Notes under the pieces: model-generated
What the model saw: the letters and a program-made list of their open reading frames with translations, nothing else
Told to the model about the DNA's origin: nothing
Databases searched by the model: none
In this document: piece after piece, positions 1 to 8,923 of the stretch
How positions within the stretch are numbered: the first letter of the stretch is position 1
Layout of the letters: every line of letters starts with the position of its first letter
Origin: Sphingobacterium litopenaei
Lineage (GTDB): Bacteria; Bacteroidota; Bacteroidia; Sphingobacteriales; Sphingobacteriaceae
Direction of reading: 5' to 3'
Length of the DNA: 64,000 bases
NCBI RefSeq assembly: GCF_014692495.1
Contig: NZ_JACOIJ010000017.1
Span: 1-64,000, forward strand
Position numbers and translations under genes: made by a program

Positions 1-123
1 TTTGCCTGAGGCTTCCTTCAGATTCCACCTCACGGTGGACACCCTTGCCTTCGGCTAACACTTCCAACTGTAATGGCGTGTTCGGGACTTGCACCCTAGA
101 GTTATCGCCCATGCCGGGCGCAC
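1..123 (-). mobile_element. Group II intron, 5' end (partial)
   Basis: Read on the minus strand, the intron begins at 123 with GTGCGCCCGGCATGGGCG and continues with the conserved start of domain I, including GGGTGCAAGTCCCGAAC and GTGTCCACCGTGAGGTGG. This matches the 5' part of bacterial group II intron RNAs. The window ends before domain IV, so the reverse transcriptase/maturase is not visible. The insertion point is 9 bases past the stem of the terminator at 133-153, the usual target of class C introns, so I infer class C. Confidence 0.82.
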
Positions 124-132
124 AACAGAAAG

Positions 133-153
133 CCTTAGAAATAACTTCTAAGG
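133..153 (-). terminator. Terminator of the 5-FCL gene, with the group IIC insertion site behind it
   Basis: A perfect 8-bp stem, CCTTAGAA/TTCTAAGG, encloses a 5-base loop. On the minus strand it is followed by CTTTCTGTT and then the intron. It lies directly after the stop codon of the upstream gene. The T-run now ends at the intron boundary. Confidence 0.75.
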
Positions 154-158
154 TTTTT

Positions 159-731
159 TTATTGAAATGAATAAATATTCAACGGAGTAATACAATGCGT
201 TAACCTTCTATCCCATTCATCAACGTCTGAAATACATTGTACAGGCTCAAAAAAACTAATGCCGTAAGATTTGATATCAGGCCTACATTTACTCAAAAAC
301 CGATCGTAAAAACCTTTTCCATATCCTACACGATTACCTTTTATATCGATGACAAGTAAAGGCACAAATGCTAAATCAATTAATATTTCGTCCACTAATT
401 CTCCCTTTACAGGTTCTAAAATACCATATGCATTCTCTATCAGCTCTGTCTTATCATTTAGAATATAATTTTGCATATAACCATTTGTAAAGTCTGATTT
501 TGAAATAACAAGTTGAATATGTGGATGGAATTCGCGTAGCCACTTAATCAATCGGGTCGTATCAGGCTCATTGAATTTTTCTAAGGTCAAATACACATGT
601 ACATACGTATATTTCTCCCAGTCTAACATTCGCAACTTCTCAAATAGCTGATCATTTAAAGTAGCTTGATCTTGAATACTAAGATTGTTTCGACGTTTTT
701 TATACTCTTTACGTAACTCGGATTTGGTCAT
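159..731 (-). CDS. fau: 5-formyltetrahydrofolate cyclo-ligase
   Basis: ATP-dependent enzyme that converts 5-formyltetrahydrofolate to 5,10-methenyltetrahydrofolate in cytosolic one-carbon metabolism. The 190-residue length is normal for the family. The N-terminus shows the basic start KSELRKEYKKRRN. The C-terminal half has the signature GNRVGYGKGFYDRFL (family GxGxGYYDRFL), which forms the nucleotide/substrate site. It stands alone on the minus strand, 88 bp after efp and separated from it by a terminator. A group II intron sits just past its own terminator and leaves the coding region intact. The symbol fau (ygfA in Escherichia coli) is by homology. Confidence 0.9.
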   Translation of the reverse strand: MTKSELRKEYKKRRNNLSIQDQATLNDQLFEKLRMLDWEKYTYVHVYLTLEKFNEPDTTRLIKWLREFHPHIQLVISKSDFTNGYMQNYILNDKTELIENAYGILEPVKGELVDEILIDLAFVPLLVIDIKGNRVGYGKGFYDRFLSKCRPDIKSYGISFFEPVQCISDVDEWDRRLTHCITPLNIYSFQ

Positions 732-748
732 AATTAAAGGTATTAAAT

Positions 749-785
749 AAAAAACGGCCTTGTAGCTGGAGTACTAACAAGACCG
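749..785 (-). terminator. Terminator of efp
   Basis: On the minus strand CGGTCTTGT pairs with ACAAGGCCG (one G-T pair) and is followed by six T. It lies between the efp stop and the 5-FCL gene, so the latter probably has its own start of transcription. Confidence 0.7.
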
Positions 786-819
786 AAATAATCAACCTAA
801 ACCTAATTTCTTATATGTA

Positions 820-1380
820 TTATTTTACACGCTCGATGTAATCACCAGTCGTAGTGTCTACTTTTACCTTATCTCCTTGATTGATGAATAAAGGAACATT
901 GATTTCGACACCTGTTTCAACAGTTGCTTTTTTCAATGCGTTAGTAGATGTATCACCTTTCACCGCTGGCTCTGTATACGTAATCTCTAATTCAACACTT
1001 TTAGGAGCTTGGGCCATTATAGGTTCCTCACTTTCAAAAGCTACGATTACGTTCATACCCTCTTTCAAAAATCGTGCCGAACTTCCGAATAAAAATTTAG
1101 GAATATTGAATTGTTCGTAAGTAGCATTATCCATCACTACAAAAAATTCGCCATCCTCATATAGATACTGATAATCATTAGTCTCTACACGAGCAATTTC
1201 TACCGCCTCGTCTACACGAAATCTATATTCAACTAATTTTCCAGTTTTAACGTTACGCATTCTGGCTTGATAAAAAGCACGTAAGTTTCCTGGTGTACGG
1301 TGTATATATTCTTCAACAGTTACTAATTCACCATTGAAACGTAAAACATTTCCTGATTTTACTTCTGAAGCTTTAGCCAT
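820..1380 (-). CDS. efp: Elongation factor P
   Basis: Translation factor that binds between the ribosomal P and E sites and rescues stalling at proline runs. The 186 residues cover the KOW-like domain I (about 1-62) and two OB domains, ending in the typical TTGDYIERVK. The tip of the domain I loop reads HRTPGNLRAF. The lysine that EpmA modifies in Escherichia coli (PGK, residue 34), or the rhamnosylated arginine at the tip in Pseudomonas, is replaced by Asn32, with Arg34 two positions later. From memory this loop recurs in Sphingobacteria and Cytophagia, so it looks like a clade form, not a damaged copy. The gene follows the lipid A block on the same strand. Confidence 0.95.
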   Translation of the reverse strand: MAKASEVKSGNVLRFNGELVTVEEYIHRTPGNLRAFYQARMRNVKTGKLVEYRFRVDEAVEIARVETNDYQYLYEDGEFFVVMDNATYEQFNIPKFLFGSSARFLKEGMNVIVAFESEEPIMAQAPKSVELEITYTEPAVKGDTSTNALKKATVETGVEINVPLFINQGDKVKVDTTTGDYIERVK

Positions 1381-1453
1381 TTGATTTATATTATTGTTAA
1401 TAAATTATAAATGCAAAAATAGAAAAAACTATGCGCTTATAAAAACGATTGGC

Positions 1454-2074
1454 TTACTTATAGGAAGTAATGGAGAATTTTTCATCACAAAAGCTATATT
1501 CCTTCTCCTGATTGGATCCAATGATCAACAATCTGTCGGTTGAAGAAGTAGCCTTCACGAGATTCAAATACCAATCTTCGCCGGAGGTATCCAAATTGGA
1601 TGTAGGTTCATCCAAAAATAATATCTTCGAGTCACTACAACAGGCTATTGCTAATTTAACACGTTGTTTCATGCCCGAAGAAAAGAATTTAAGCCCTTTA
1701 TTAGCAGACTTTTCCATGCCCAACAGATTAACGATGGATTTAGCATCGTAACCGGATAGATAATTTTTGAATTTGAAATGGAAATCCAACAATTCATTCA
1801 AGGTGAACTCTTCTATAAGCTCGATATAAGGTGCTGCTATAGACACGTATGAATAAACAGTATCTACCTCGATAGAAGAAGATTCAACAGTATATTCAAG
1901 TTTTCCTTCACTAGGCGTAAGCTGCCCAGTCAATACTTTGATAAGCGTTGATTTACCCGAACCATTAGGTCCAAGGATGGCATAAGATTGTGATGAGGAG
2001 AAGGTATAATCTATACCTCTGAAAATCCATTCTTGATTAAACCTTCTCCCTAGATTTTGTAAAGTTATCTTCAA
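1454..2074 (-). CDS. ABC transporter ATP-binding protein
   Basis: ABC ATPase of 206 residues with Walker A (GPNGSGKST), signature FFSSGMKQRVKLA and Walker B (ILFLDEPTSNLD). No permease partner is adjacent, so the substrate is unknown. The reading frame stays open up to 2155, but that would overlap lpxA by 62 bases and add residues unlike any ABC protein. I choose the TTG at 2074, which gives the family-like start KITLQNLGRRFNQEW 20 bases after the lpxA stop. It is the last gene of the lipid A run, upstream of efp, and a role in lipid or LPS export is possible but unproven. Confidence 0.82.
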   Translation of the reverse strand: MKITLQNLGRRFNQEWIFRGIDYTFSSSQSYAILGPNGSGKSTLIKVLTGQLTPSEGKLEYTVESSSIEVDTVYSYVSIAAPYIELIEEFTLNELLDFHFKFKNYLSGYDAKSIVNLLGMEKSANKGLKFFSSGMKQRVKLAIACCSDSKILFLDEPTSNLDTSGEDWYLNLVKATSSTDRLLIIGSNQEKEYSFCDEKFSITSYK

Positions 2075-2093
2075 TAATCTTTCTTTTAATTGA

Positions 2094-2888
2094 TTAAACT
2101 CCAGTTTTACCTGTGTTGAATCCTCGAACCACACCTCGATTCGAGCTGCGAACAAATCCTAAGATTTCATCTCTAATTTCGGTCGCCTCAAATTCAGCTT
2201 CTACAATATCTAATGCTTTAGATAAATTTCTATGCTGAACAAAAAGTACACGATAGATATTTTGAATCTCAGAAATCTGATCCGAAGTATATCCTCTACG
2301 ACGAAGTCCTACAGAATTGATACCCGCATAAGAGATAGGTTCACGTGCTGCTTTAATAAATGGAGGAACATCTTTACGAACTAAAGTACCACCAGTCACA
2401 AACGAATGGGAACCAATTTTACAAAACTGATGCACCGCAACTAGTCCAGCTAATACCACGTGATCACCAACAGTGATATGTCCCGCAAGAGTACTTGAAT
2501 TTGAAAAAATACAGTTATCTCCCACAATACAATCATGTGCAATGTGGCTATAAGCTTGTATAAGACAATTTTTTCCGATTACAGTTTTATATCTGTCTTT
2601 TGTGCCTCTATTGATAGTGACACATTCACGTATTGTTGTATTATCACCGATTTCGGCAGTAGTGATTTCACCTTCGAACTTCAAATCTTGAGGTTCTCCT
2701 GAGATTACAGCGCCAGGGAAGATACGGCAATTCTTCCCGATTCGAGCCCCGTCCATAATGGTCACATTAGACCCTATCCACGTACCCTCGCCAATTACAA
2801 CATCCCTATGTATCGTGCTAAATGGCTCAATCACGACATTTTCAGCAATCTTTGCTTCAGGATGTATATACGATAAAGGTTGTATCAT
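2094..2888 (-). CDS. lpxA: UDP-N-acetylglucosamine acyltransferase
   Basis: First enzyme of lipid A synthesis: it transfers a 3-hydroxyacyl chain from acyl carrier protein to the 3-OH of UDP-GlcNAc in the cytosol. The 264 residues are standard length. The N-terminal two thirds are hexapeptide repeats forming a left-handed beta helix, and HIAHDC contains the catalytic histidine (His118 here, His125 in Escherichia coli). It follows lpxC-fabZ by 10 bases and is clearly in one operon with it and lpxD. Confidence 0.96.
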   Translation of the reverse strand: MIQPLSYIHPEAKIAENVVIEPFSTIHRDVVIGEGTWIGSNVTIMDGARIGKNCRIFPGAVISGEPQDLKFEGEITTAEIGDNTTIRECVTINRGTKDRYKTVIGKNCLIQAYSHIAHDCIVGDNCIFSNSSTLAGHITVGDHVVLAGLVAVHQFCKIGSHSFVTGGTLVRKDVPPFIKAAREPISYAGINSVGLRRRGYTSDQISEIQNIYRVLFVQHRNLSKALDIVEAEFEATEIRDEILGFVRSSNRGVVRGFNTGKTGV

Positions 2889-2898
2889 TATATTTTGA

Positions 2899-4299
2899 TT
2901 ATTTCACTTTTACTATTTGAGCCATTAATTCGGCTTCGCTCACTATTTTCTCCCCTACCATGCCTACACCTTTCATACGAGCAATGCCTCTACGAATTGG
3001 CTCTAACAATTCGCAACTGAATATAATGGTATCTCCTGGATGCACTTGATTCTTGAATCTTGCATTTTCAATCTTCAAGAACAGTGTCAACCAGTTTTCA
3101 GGATCTGGAACAGTATTCAAGACCAAAATACCCCCAGTCTGTGCCATCGCTTCAATTTGCAAAACCCCAGGGAATACTGGAGCTCCTGGAAAATGCCCCA
3201 TGAACAAATCTTCGTTCATTGTCACATTCTTCAATCCCACTACATGAGTCTCTGACAATTCGAGAATCTTATCTATCATCAAGAATGGTTGACGATGTGG
3301 AAGGATTTTCATGATTTGTACGGTATCGTATACTGGCTTAGCATGAATATCGTACGTATTTATTTTTTTCTTGTTTTTGTCTCTTTTGATTTGATTTTTA
3401 ATGCGTTTAGCAAAAGCTACATTGGCTGCATGACCCGGTCTTGCTGCCATAATATGTCCTTTCACAGGACGACCAACTAACGCTAAATCACCAATCATAT
3501 CCAACAGCTTGTGACGCGCTGGTTCATTTTGATATCTTAACTGAATATTATCCAAGATACCTTCATCTGCTACAGTTACACGTTTGTTAAATAGAGTTTG
3601 AAGTTTATCCAACTCTTCTGTTGATACTTCTCTGTCTACTATAACGATAGCATTGGATAAATCGCCACCTTTAATTAGATTATTGTTAACAAGTGCTTCT
3701 AGTTCATGTAAAAAACAGAAGGTACGCGATGATGAAATTTCTTTTTCAAAATCATCAATTGAGCTAATAGACGCATGTTGACTTCCTAACACTGGTGAAT
3801 TAAAGTCAATCATACAAGTTAAACGGTAGCCATCTAAAGGCATACCTACGATTTCAACTTTGCGGTCAGGCTCCGAATAGTGGATATTTTCTTTTATTTC
3901 GTAAAAATCTCTATCGGCTTCTTGATCAACAAATCCGACTTGAGTTAATTTTTCGATAAAAATGCTTGAGCTACCATCTAAAATCGGAACTTCTGGACCA
4001 TCTAGATCAATCAATACATTATCTACTTGAAGACCTACTAAAGCGGCCATCAAATGTTCGATTGTACTTACTGACGCTCCATTTTCAGAAATAGTAGTAC
4101 CTCTTGATGTATCTGAAACGTTATCTGCGTCAACCGATACTATAGGTTGATTTTCTAAATCAACTCTTCTAAATTTGAACCAATGATTCTCAGGAGCTGG
4201 TCTTAAGGTTAAAGTAACGGATTTACCAGTATGTAAACCTATTCCAGAAATTGTAACCTCAGATTTTATTGTCCTTTGCTTTGTGTTCATTTCATCCAT
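2899..4299 (-). CDS. lpxC/fabZ: Bifunctional UDP-3-O-acyl-GlcNAc deacetylase / 3-hydroxyacyl-ACP dehydratase
   Basis: Natural fusion typical of Bacteroidota, 466 residues. Residues about 6-305 are LpxC, the committed zinc deacetylase of lipid A synthesis, with metal ligands His82 (EHLMAAL), His263 and Asp267 (RHKLLDMIGD) and catalytic His290 (PGH). Residues about 315-466 are FabZ, the hot-dog dehydratase of fatty acid elongation, with His369 in GHFPG and Glu383 in QIEAMAQ. The two enzymes compete for the same hydroxyacyl pool, so fusion may balance lipid A against phospholipid. An alternative start is the second Met, three codons in. It lies between lpxD and lpxA with short gaps. Confidence 0.96.
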   Translation of the reverse strand: MDEMNTKQRTIKSEVTISGIGLHTGKSVTLTLRPAPENHWFKFRRVDLENQPIVSVDADNVSDTSRGTTISENGASVSTIEHLMAALVGLQVDNVLIDLDGPEVPILDGSSSIFIEKLTQVGFVDQEADRDFYEIKENIHYSEPDRKVEIVGMPLDGYRLTCMIDFNSPVLGSQHASISSIDDFEKEISSSRTFCFLHELEALVNNNLIKGGDLSNAIVIVDREVSTEELDKLQTLFNKRVTVADEGILDNIQLRYQNEPARHKLLDMIGDLALVGRPVKGHIMAARPGHAANVAFAKRIKNQIKRDKNKKKINTYDIHAKPVYDTVQIMKILPHRQPFLMIDKILELSETHVVGLKNVTMNEDLFMGHFPGAPVFPGVLQIEAMAQTGGILVLNTVPDPENWLTLFLKIENARFKNQVHPGDTIIFSCELLEPIRRGIARMKGVGMVGEKIVSEAELMAQIVKVK

Positions 4300-4315
4300 T
4301 TTATGGTAAATAGTT

Positions 4316-5344
4316 TTATTTGTCTTTCAAAAGTTTTTCTAATTCAGCGATACGCTTTTCCAATTCGGGTAATCGAGTATAAATTACTTGCGATCGCAAT
4401 TGGCTAGTGTACGGTGCAAATGGAGAACCTCCCCATTTTTTAAATGATTCGGTAATACTACGGTTAATTCCAGATTGTGCCTGTACTTGGGTACCATCAG
4501 CAATACTGATATGACCAACTACCCCAACTTGTCCTCCTAACACCACTTGCTTACCCACTTTGGCGCTACCAGAAACACCTGTTTGCGCGGCAATAACTGT
4601 ATTAGAACCAATTTCTACATTATGGGCAATCTGAATTAAGTTATCCAATTTCACACCTTGATGAATGATTGTAGATCCTAACGTAGCTCTATCAATTACC
4701 GTATTAGCTCCTATTTCTATATTGTCTTCCAATACCACATTACCGATTTGAGGTATTTTCTCGTATGAACCATCTGCTTGAGGTGCAAATCCAAACCCAT
4801 CACTGCCTATTACGGATCCAGAATGGATGGTAACATTGGAACCTATTACACAATCGTAATAAACAGTTACACCTGGAAACAAAATGGAGTTATCTCCGAT
4901 TGTAACATTGTCTCCAATATATACACGCGGGTAAATCTTTACGTTATTACCTATTTTTACATCTCTACTGATGTACGAAAAGGCGCCAATATAGCCCCCA
5001 TCACCGATCTGTGCTGTCTCGTGTACGAAAGCTTGATCTTCACGACCTGCACGCTCTACACGCAAGGCATGATAAATTTTCAATAATTCTGAAAAAGAGG
5101 TATAAGCATCTTCTACACGAATTAAAGTGCTTTTAACAGGCTTTTGTAATACTAAATCTTGATTTACTATTACAATACTTGATTCTGTTTCGTATAAATA
5201 ATGCTCATATTTGCGATTTGACAAAAAAGACAATGCGCCTTCAAAACCCTCTTCAATTTTGGCTAATTGTGATACCAAAGCTTCTGGATTTCCCTCTACT
5301 GTCCCATTTAATAATGTCGCTATTTGCTCCGCTGTAAACTGCAT
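4316..5344 (-). CDS. lpxD: UDP-3-O-(3-hydroxyacyl)glucosamine N-acyltransferase
   Basis: Third enzyme of lipid A synthesis: N-acylates UDP-3-O-acylglucosamine. The 342 residues comprise an N-terminal uridine-binding domain (about 1-95), a long hexapeptide-repeat beta helix (about 100-290) with the catalytic histidine in LIQIAHNVEIG, and a C-terminal alpha helix (ELEKRIAELEKLLKDK) for acyl carrier protein docking. It is transcribed 16 bases ahead of lpxC-fabZ. Confidence 0.96.
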   Translation of the reverse strand: MQFTAEQIATLLNGTVEGNPEALVSQLAKIEEGFEGALSFLSNRKYEHYLYETESSIVIVNQDLVLQKPVKSTLIRVEDAYTSFSELLKIYHALRVERAGREDQAFVHETAQIGDGGYIGAFSYISRDVKIGNNVKIYPRVYIGDNVTIGDNSILFPGVTVYYDCVIGSNVTIHSGSVIGSDGFGFAPQADGSYEKIPQIGNVVLEDNIEIGANTVIDRATLGSTIIHQGVKLDNLIQIAHNVEIGSNTVIAAQTGVSGSAKVGKQVVLGGQVGVVGHISIADGTQVQAQSGINRSITESFKKWGGSPFAPYTSQLRSQVIYTRLPELEKRIAELEKLLKDK

Positions 5345-5379
5345 GTACTACAAATGTATCTTTTTTTCCTGAAAATAAT

Positions 5380-6636
5380 TTAATCTTTTGGGCTCTCTTC
5401 CAACTCAACAAAGCCAATTTCTTTGGGATATGTCAAGGCATACTTCACCACTTTTTTAGATAAAGCTTCTAAATTGGATAAATCAGATGCTTCTGCAATA
5501 TCCACTAATTGCCCTTTGTTATTTACGATACGAATAGGTTCCTTTTCAGCGCTATAAGCCGAATTGTGTATGACCTGTTCATAAATAAAGTATTCTAATT
5601 CTCTATCGCTTAACCCAAAATAAGCTTTAGTTTTATTTTTATACACTTCGATTTCTTCTTCAGCAAAAGGATTAGATCTTAGTTCTGTACGGAATAAGTC
5701 TCGACGTAATATTTTTTGACAAAGTGTACTCAGTATGAAATCATCATGATCTACCCAACATTTCAATGCTGAAAGTATATCAGTATCATCCAATTTGGTA
5801 AACCAATTCAAATGTATTTCATCCGATATAAAATTTGTCGCATTGATTCTATTTTTCAAAAAGTGCTGCAAGGCTGGTGTTGCAAAAAGCTCAACTCCTT
5901 GATTACTCATTTCCTTCGCTCTTTTTAGTGCTTTTATCAGCATTTGCTCTGCTCCAATAACTGTTTTGTGGAGATAAACCTGCCAATACATTAACCGGCG
6001 AGCAATCAAAAATTTCTCTACCGAATAAATCCCCTTCGATTCGACGACCAACTCATCATTAACAACAGTTAGCATCTTAATGATACGATCAAACGAAATG
6101 ACACCTTCAGAGACACCTGTAAAAAAACTATCTCTATTTAAATAGTCCATTCGATCAGTATCCAATTGCCCGGAGACTAATTGATGTAAAAATCGCCTTG
6201 AGTAATTGTCATTGAAAATTGTAATAGCTAAAGATAAATGACCTTTAAATTCTTCATTCAAGCGATCCATCAACATGGATGAAATTACTTCGTGAGACAC
6301 GCCTTCAATCAAAGTATGCTCTAAGGAGTGACTAAATGGGCCATGGCCTATATCGTGCAGCAAAATAGCAACTAATACCGCCTCCTCCTCTTCTTCGGAT
6401 ATCAACACATCTTTACTGCGCAACGTATCAATAGCCAACTGCATCAAATGCATTGCTCCTATGACATGCTGAAAACGCGTATGCAAAGCACCTGGATAGA
6501 CCATGTGCGTCATACTCACTTGCTTGATATATCGTAAACGTTGGAAATAAGGATGCTGAATCAGATCAAAAATAAAACCTGACGGTATTGAAACAAAACC
6601 GTATACGGGGTCATTAATGATTTTTTTCTTATTCAA
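5380..6636 (-). CDS. HD-domain phosphohydrolase
   Basis: A 418-residue protein of the HD superfamily, dGTPase-like branch (YdhJ/SAMHD1-like fold). The metal site is seen as RFQH (His57), LLHDIGHGPFSH (His94, Asp95) and a later acid in LDTDRMDYLNRD. These proteins hydrolyse nucleotides or related phosphates, but the substrate cannot be read from sequence. In Bacteroidota the gene commonly heads the lpxD-lpxC/fabZ-lpxA operon, as here, 35 bases upstream of lpxD. A shared control of cell-envelope synthesis is an inference only. Confidence 0.85.
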   Translation of the reverse strand: MNKKKIINDPVYGFVSIPSGFIFDLIQHPYFQRLRYIKQVSMTHMVYPGALHTRFQHVIGAMHLMQLAIDTLRSKDVLISEEEEEAVLVAILLHDIGHGPFSHSLEHTLIEGVSHEVISSMLMDRLNEEFKGHLSLAITIFNDNYSRRFLHQLVSGQLDTDRMDYLNRDSFFTGVSEGVISFDRIIKMLTVVNDELVVESKGIYSVEKFLIARRLMYWQVYLHKTVIGAEQMLIKALKRAKEMSNQGVELFATPALQHFLKNRINATNFISDEIHLNWFTKLDDTDILSALKCWVDHDDFILSTLCQKILRRDLFRTELRSNPFAEEEIEVYKNKTKAYFGLSDRELEYFIYEQVIHNSAYSAEKEPIRIVNNKGQLVDIAEASDLSNLEALSKKVVKYALTYPKEIGFVELEESPKD

Positions 6637-6716
6637 CAGTCTTTTACCTTATGAAGTTTGTTATCTTTATACTTATGCTACGGTTTTTCCAAAGAACACC
6701 TAATCTAAGTTAAATG

Positions 6717-6724
6717 CAAAGATA
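6717..6724 (-). promoter_or_regulatory. Candidate -7 box for the HD/lpx operon
   Basis: On the minus strand this is TATCTTTG, an exact TAnnTTTG. No clear -33 TTG is seen 19-20 bases upstream. It would give an untranslated leader of about 75 bases before the HD gene. Confidence 0.4.
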
Positions 6725-6875
6725 TTAAGATTACAGTTAATTAATGTTAAAAAAAGGTAGTTATTTGGAATATAAGTACAATTCTAACTATTATACATAT
6801 TAATTGCGTGAGCAAAGTAGTCAATTATACTCTTTTGATTGACGATTTTGTTCTTTTCAAATTAGCGTATTCAAA

Positions 6876-8432
6876 ATGGCAAAAACACATATATTGTGGG
6901 CAGACGATGAAATTGAATTTCTCAAACCCCACATTCTACTTCTAGAAGACAAAGGATATAAGGTAAAAACAGTGAACAACGGAACAGATGCTGTAGAAGC
7001 ATTCCGCAACGAACCTTTTGATTTAGTTTTCTTGGATGAAAATATGCCAGGACTTACTGGATTAGAAACATTAAGCATTCTTAAATCTATTAATCCCACT
7101 ATTCCGAACGTTTTAGTCACCAAAAATGAGGAAGAACACCTCATGGAAGAAGCAATCGGCGCTAAGATTGATGATTATCTTATAAAACCCGTAAACCCAA
7201 AACAAATCCTTATAACAATCAAGAAATTCACTGAGAACAAACGTATTGTGAATGAAAAAACATCAATGGCTTATCAACAAGAGTTTCAAAATTTAGGTTT
7301 ATTGATCAATGATGGGTTGGATTACAAAGGCTGGGTAGAAGCCTACAAAAAGCTTATTTATTGGGAACTTTCGTTAGAAAAGCTTGAAGACGACAGCATG
7401 CATGAGATTCTTCAGACTCAGAAAGCAGAGGCCAATAATATATTCTTTAAATACATCGAAAAGAACTATATCAACTGGATGAAAAATCCAGAGGAAGGCC
7501 CTATTCTTTCACATCAATTGTTCCGCAAAAAAGTCCTTCCAACATTAAATGAGGAAAGACCTACTTTCTTCTTTTTAATAGACAATTTGCGATATGACCA
7601 ATGGAAGCAAATCAATGATGTGATAACAGATTATTTCCGTCTTGAAGAAGAAGATAATTATTACAGCATTCTACCTACGGCAACACAATATGCGCGCAAC
7701 TCTATCTTTAGCGGACTTACGCCCTTAGAAATGTCCAAAAGATTTCCAGATTTATGGCAGAATGATGAAGATGAAGGTGGCAAGAATTTAAACGAAGACA
7801 AATTTTTAGCCGATCAATTAAGAAGGTTGTACCGAAAAGAGATCAAGCACAGCTACACCAAAGTTTTGACTTTAGAACAAGGACGGGATGTAGTAGACAA
7901 TTTGAGCAATTTGATGAATAATAATCTCAATGTCTTGGTATATAATTTCGTCGATATGTTGTCACATGCACGCACAGATATGGCCATGATACGAGAATTA
8001 GCAAATGATGAGGCGGCTTATCGTTCATTGACGCTCTCTTGGTTCGAACATTCTCCATTATTAGATGCTTTGAAATGGCTTTCGCAAAAGAACGTGCGGA
8101 TAGTAATAACAACGGATCATGGAACAATACGTGTCAAGAAACCAAGTAAAGTAGTTGGCTATAAAAACACAAATACCAATCTACGGTATAAACAAGGTAA
8201 GAACCTAAACTATATCGGTAAAGATGTTTTTACAGTAAAAAATCCTTTGGAAGCACAACTTCCTTTGTTGCATATGACTTCAATTTACTTGTTTGCAAAA
8301 GATGATGTGTATTTTGTCTACCCTAATAATTACAATCAGTTTGTCAATTATTTTTTAGGAACATTTCAGCACGGAGGTATTTCACTCGAAGAAATGATTA
8401 TTCCTTATGCCACTTACATTCCAAAATCATAA
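6876..8432 (+). CDS. porX: PorX-type response regulator with PglZ/alkaline phosphatase-like domain
   Basis: Regulator of type IX secretion genes in Bacteroidota. The 518 residues have a CheY-like receiver at 1-120, with acidic residues DD at 10-11 and phospho-acceptor Asp54 in FLDENMPG. A helical linker follows, then a PglZ domain of alkaline phosphatase fold from about 225, with metal-type motifs FFLIDNLRYDQW and ITTDHGT. In Porphyromonas gingivalis PorX is paired with the kinase PorY and contacts the ECF factor SigP. Its PglZ domain has phosphodiesterase activity on oligonucleotides. No porY is in the window, but tsaE and an ECF sigma gene follow on the same strand. The start is the ATG after a 239-bp divergent gap. 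Confidence 0.92.
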   Translation: MAKTHILWADDEIEFLKPHILLLEDKGYKVKTVNNGTDAVEAFRNEPFDLVFLDENMPGLTGLETLSILKSINPTIPNVLVTKNEEEHLMEEAIGAKIDDYLIKPVNPKQILITIKKFTENKRIVNEKTSMAYQQEFQNLGLLINDGLDYKGWVEAYKKLIYWELSLEKLEDDSMHEILQTQKAEANNIFFKYIEKNYINWMKNPEEGPILSHQLFRKKVLPTLNEERPTFFFLIDNLRYDQWKQINDVITDYFRLEEEDNYYSILPTATQYARNSIFSGLTPLEMSKRFPDLWQNDEDEGGKNLNEDKFLADQLRRLYRKEIKHSYTKVLTLEQGRDVVDNLSNLMNNNLNVLVYNFVDMLSHARTDMAMIRELANDEAAYRSLTLSWFEHSPLLDALKWLSQKNVRIVITTDHGTIRVKKPSKVVGYKNTNTNLRYKQGKNLNYIGKDVFTVKNPLEAQLPLLHMTSIYLFAKDDVYFVYPNNYNQFVNYFLGTFQHGGISLEEMIIPYATYIPKS

Positions 8433-8441
8433 TTTTGCAAC

Positions 8442-8858
8442 ATGAAAATAGAGGTAAAAGATTTAGGTGAATTAAAAGAAGCAGCTCAACAGGTAGTTAA
8501 AACATTTTCGGATGATCGCATATTTCTTTTTTACGGAAGTATGGGTGCAGGAAAAACAACATTTATCAATGAGCTTTGTCTTGCTTTAGGTGTCACCGAA
8601 CATACTTCTAGCCCAACATTTTCTATTGTAAACGAATATAGTATACCTCAAGGCAGTATTTATCACTTTGATTTTTATAGGTTAAAGAATGAAATGGAAG
8701 CCCTTGATATGGGCTACGAAGAATATTTTTATTCAGGAGATTACTGTTTTGTAGAATGGTCTGAAAAAATCCCTAATCTAATACCGCTTCATTATGTTAA
8801 AATCGCAATTGAGGTATTGGAAAACCAACATCGACTTATTACCATCGAAAAAAAATAA
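8442..8858 (+). CDS. tsaE: tRNA threonylcarbamoyladenosine synthesis ATPase TsaE
   Basis: ATPase subunit of the TsaBDE complex that makes N6-threonylcarbamoyladenosine at position 37 of ANN-decoding tRNAs. The 138 residues contain Walker A (GSMGAGKTTFI, about 33-43), the conserved TSSPTFSIVNEY and the HFDFYRL motif. It starts 9 bases after porX stops, so the two are probably cotranscribed. Confidence 0.94.
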   Translation: MKIEVKDLGELKEAAQQVVKTFSDDRIFLFYGSMGAGKTTFINELCLALGVTEHTSSPTFSIVNEYSIPQGSIYHFDFYRLKNEMEALDMGYEEYFYSGDYCFVEWSEKIPNLIPLHYVKIAIEVLENQHRLITIEKK

Positions 8859-8923
8859 TTTTTTTTTCGAACTCATGCAACCTTTCTCCAAATCCTTGCG
8901 TCTTCCTATTAAACTAACATCAA

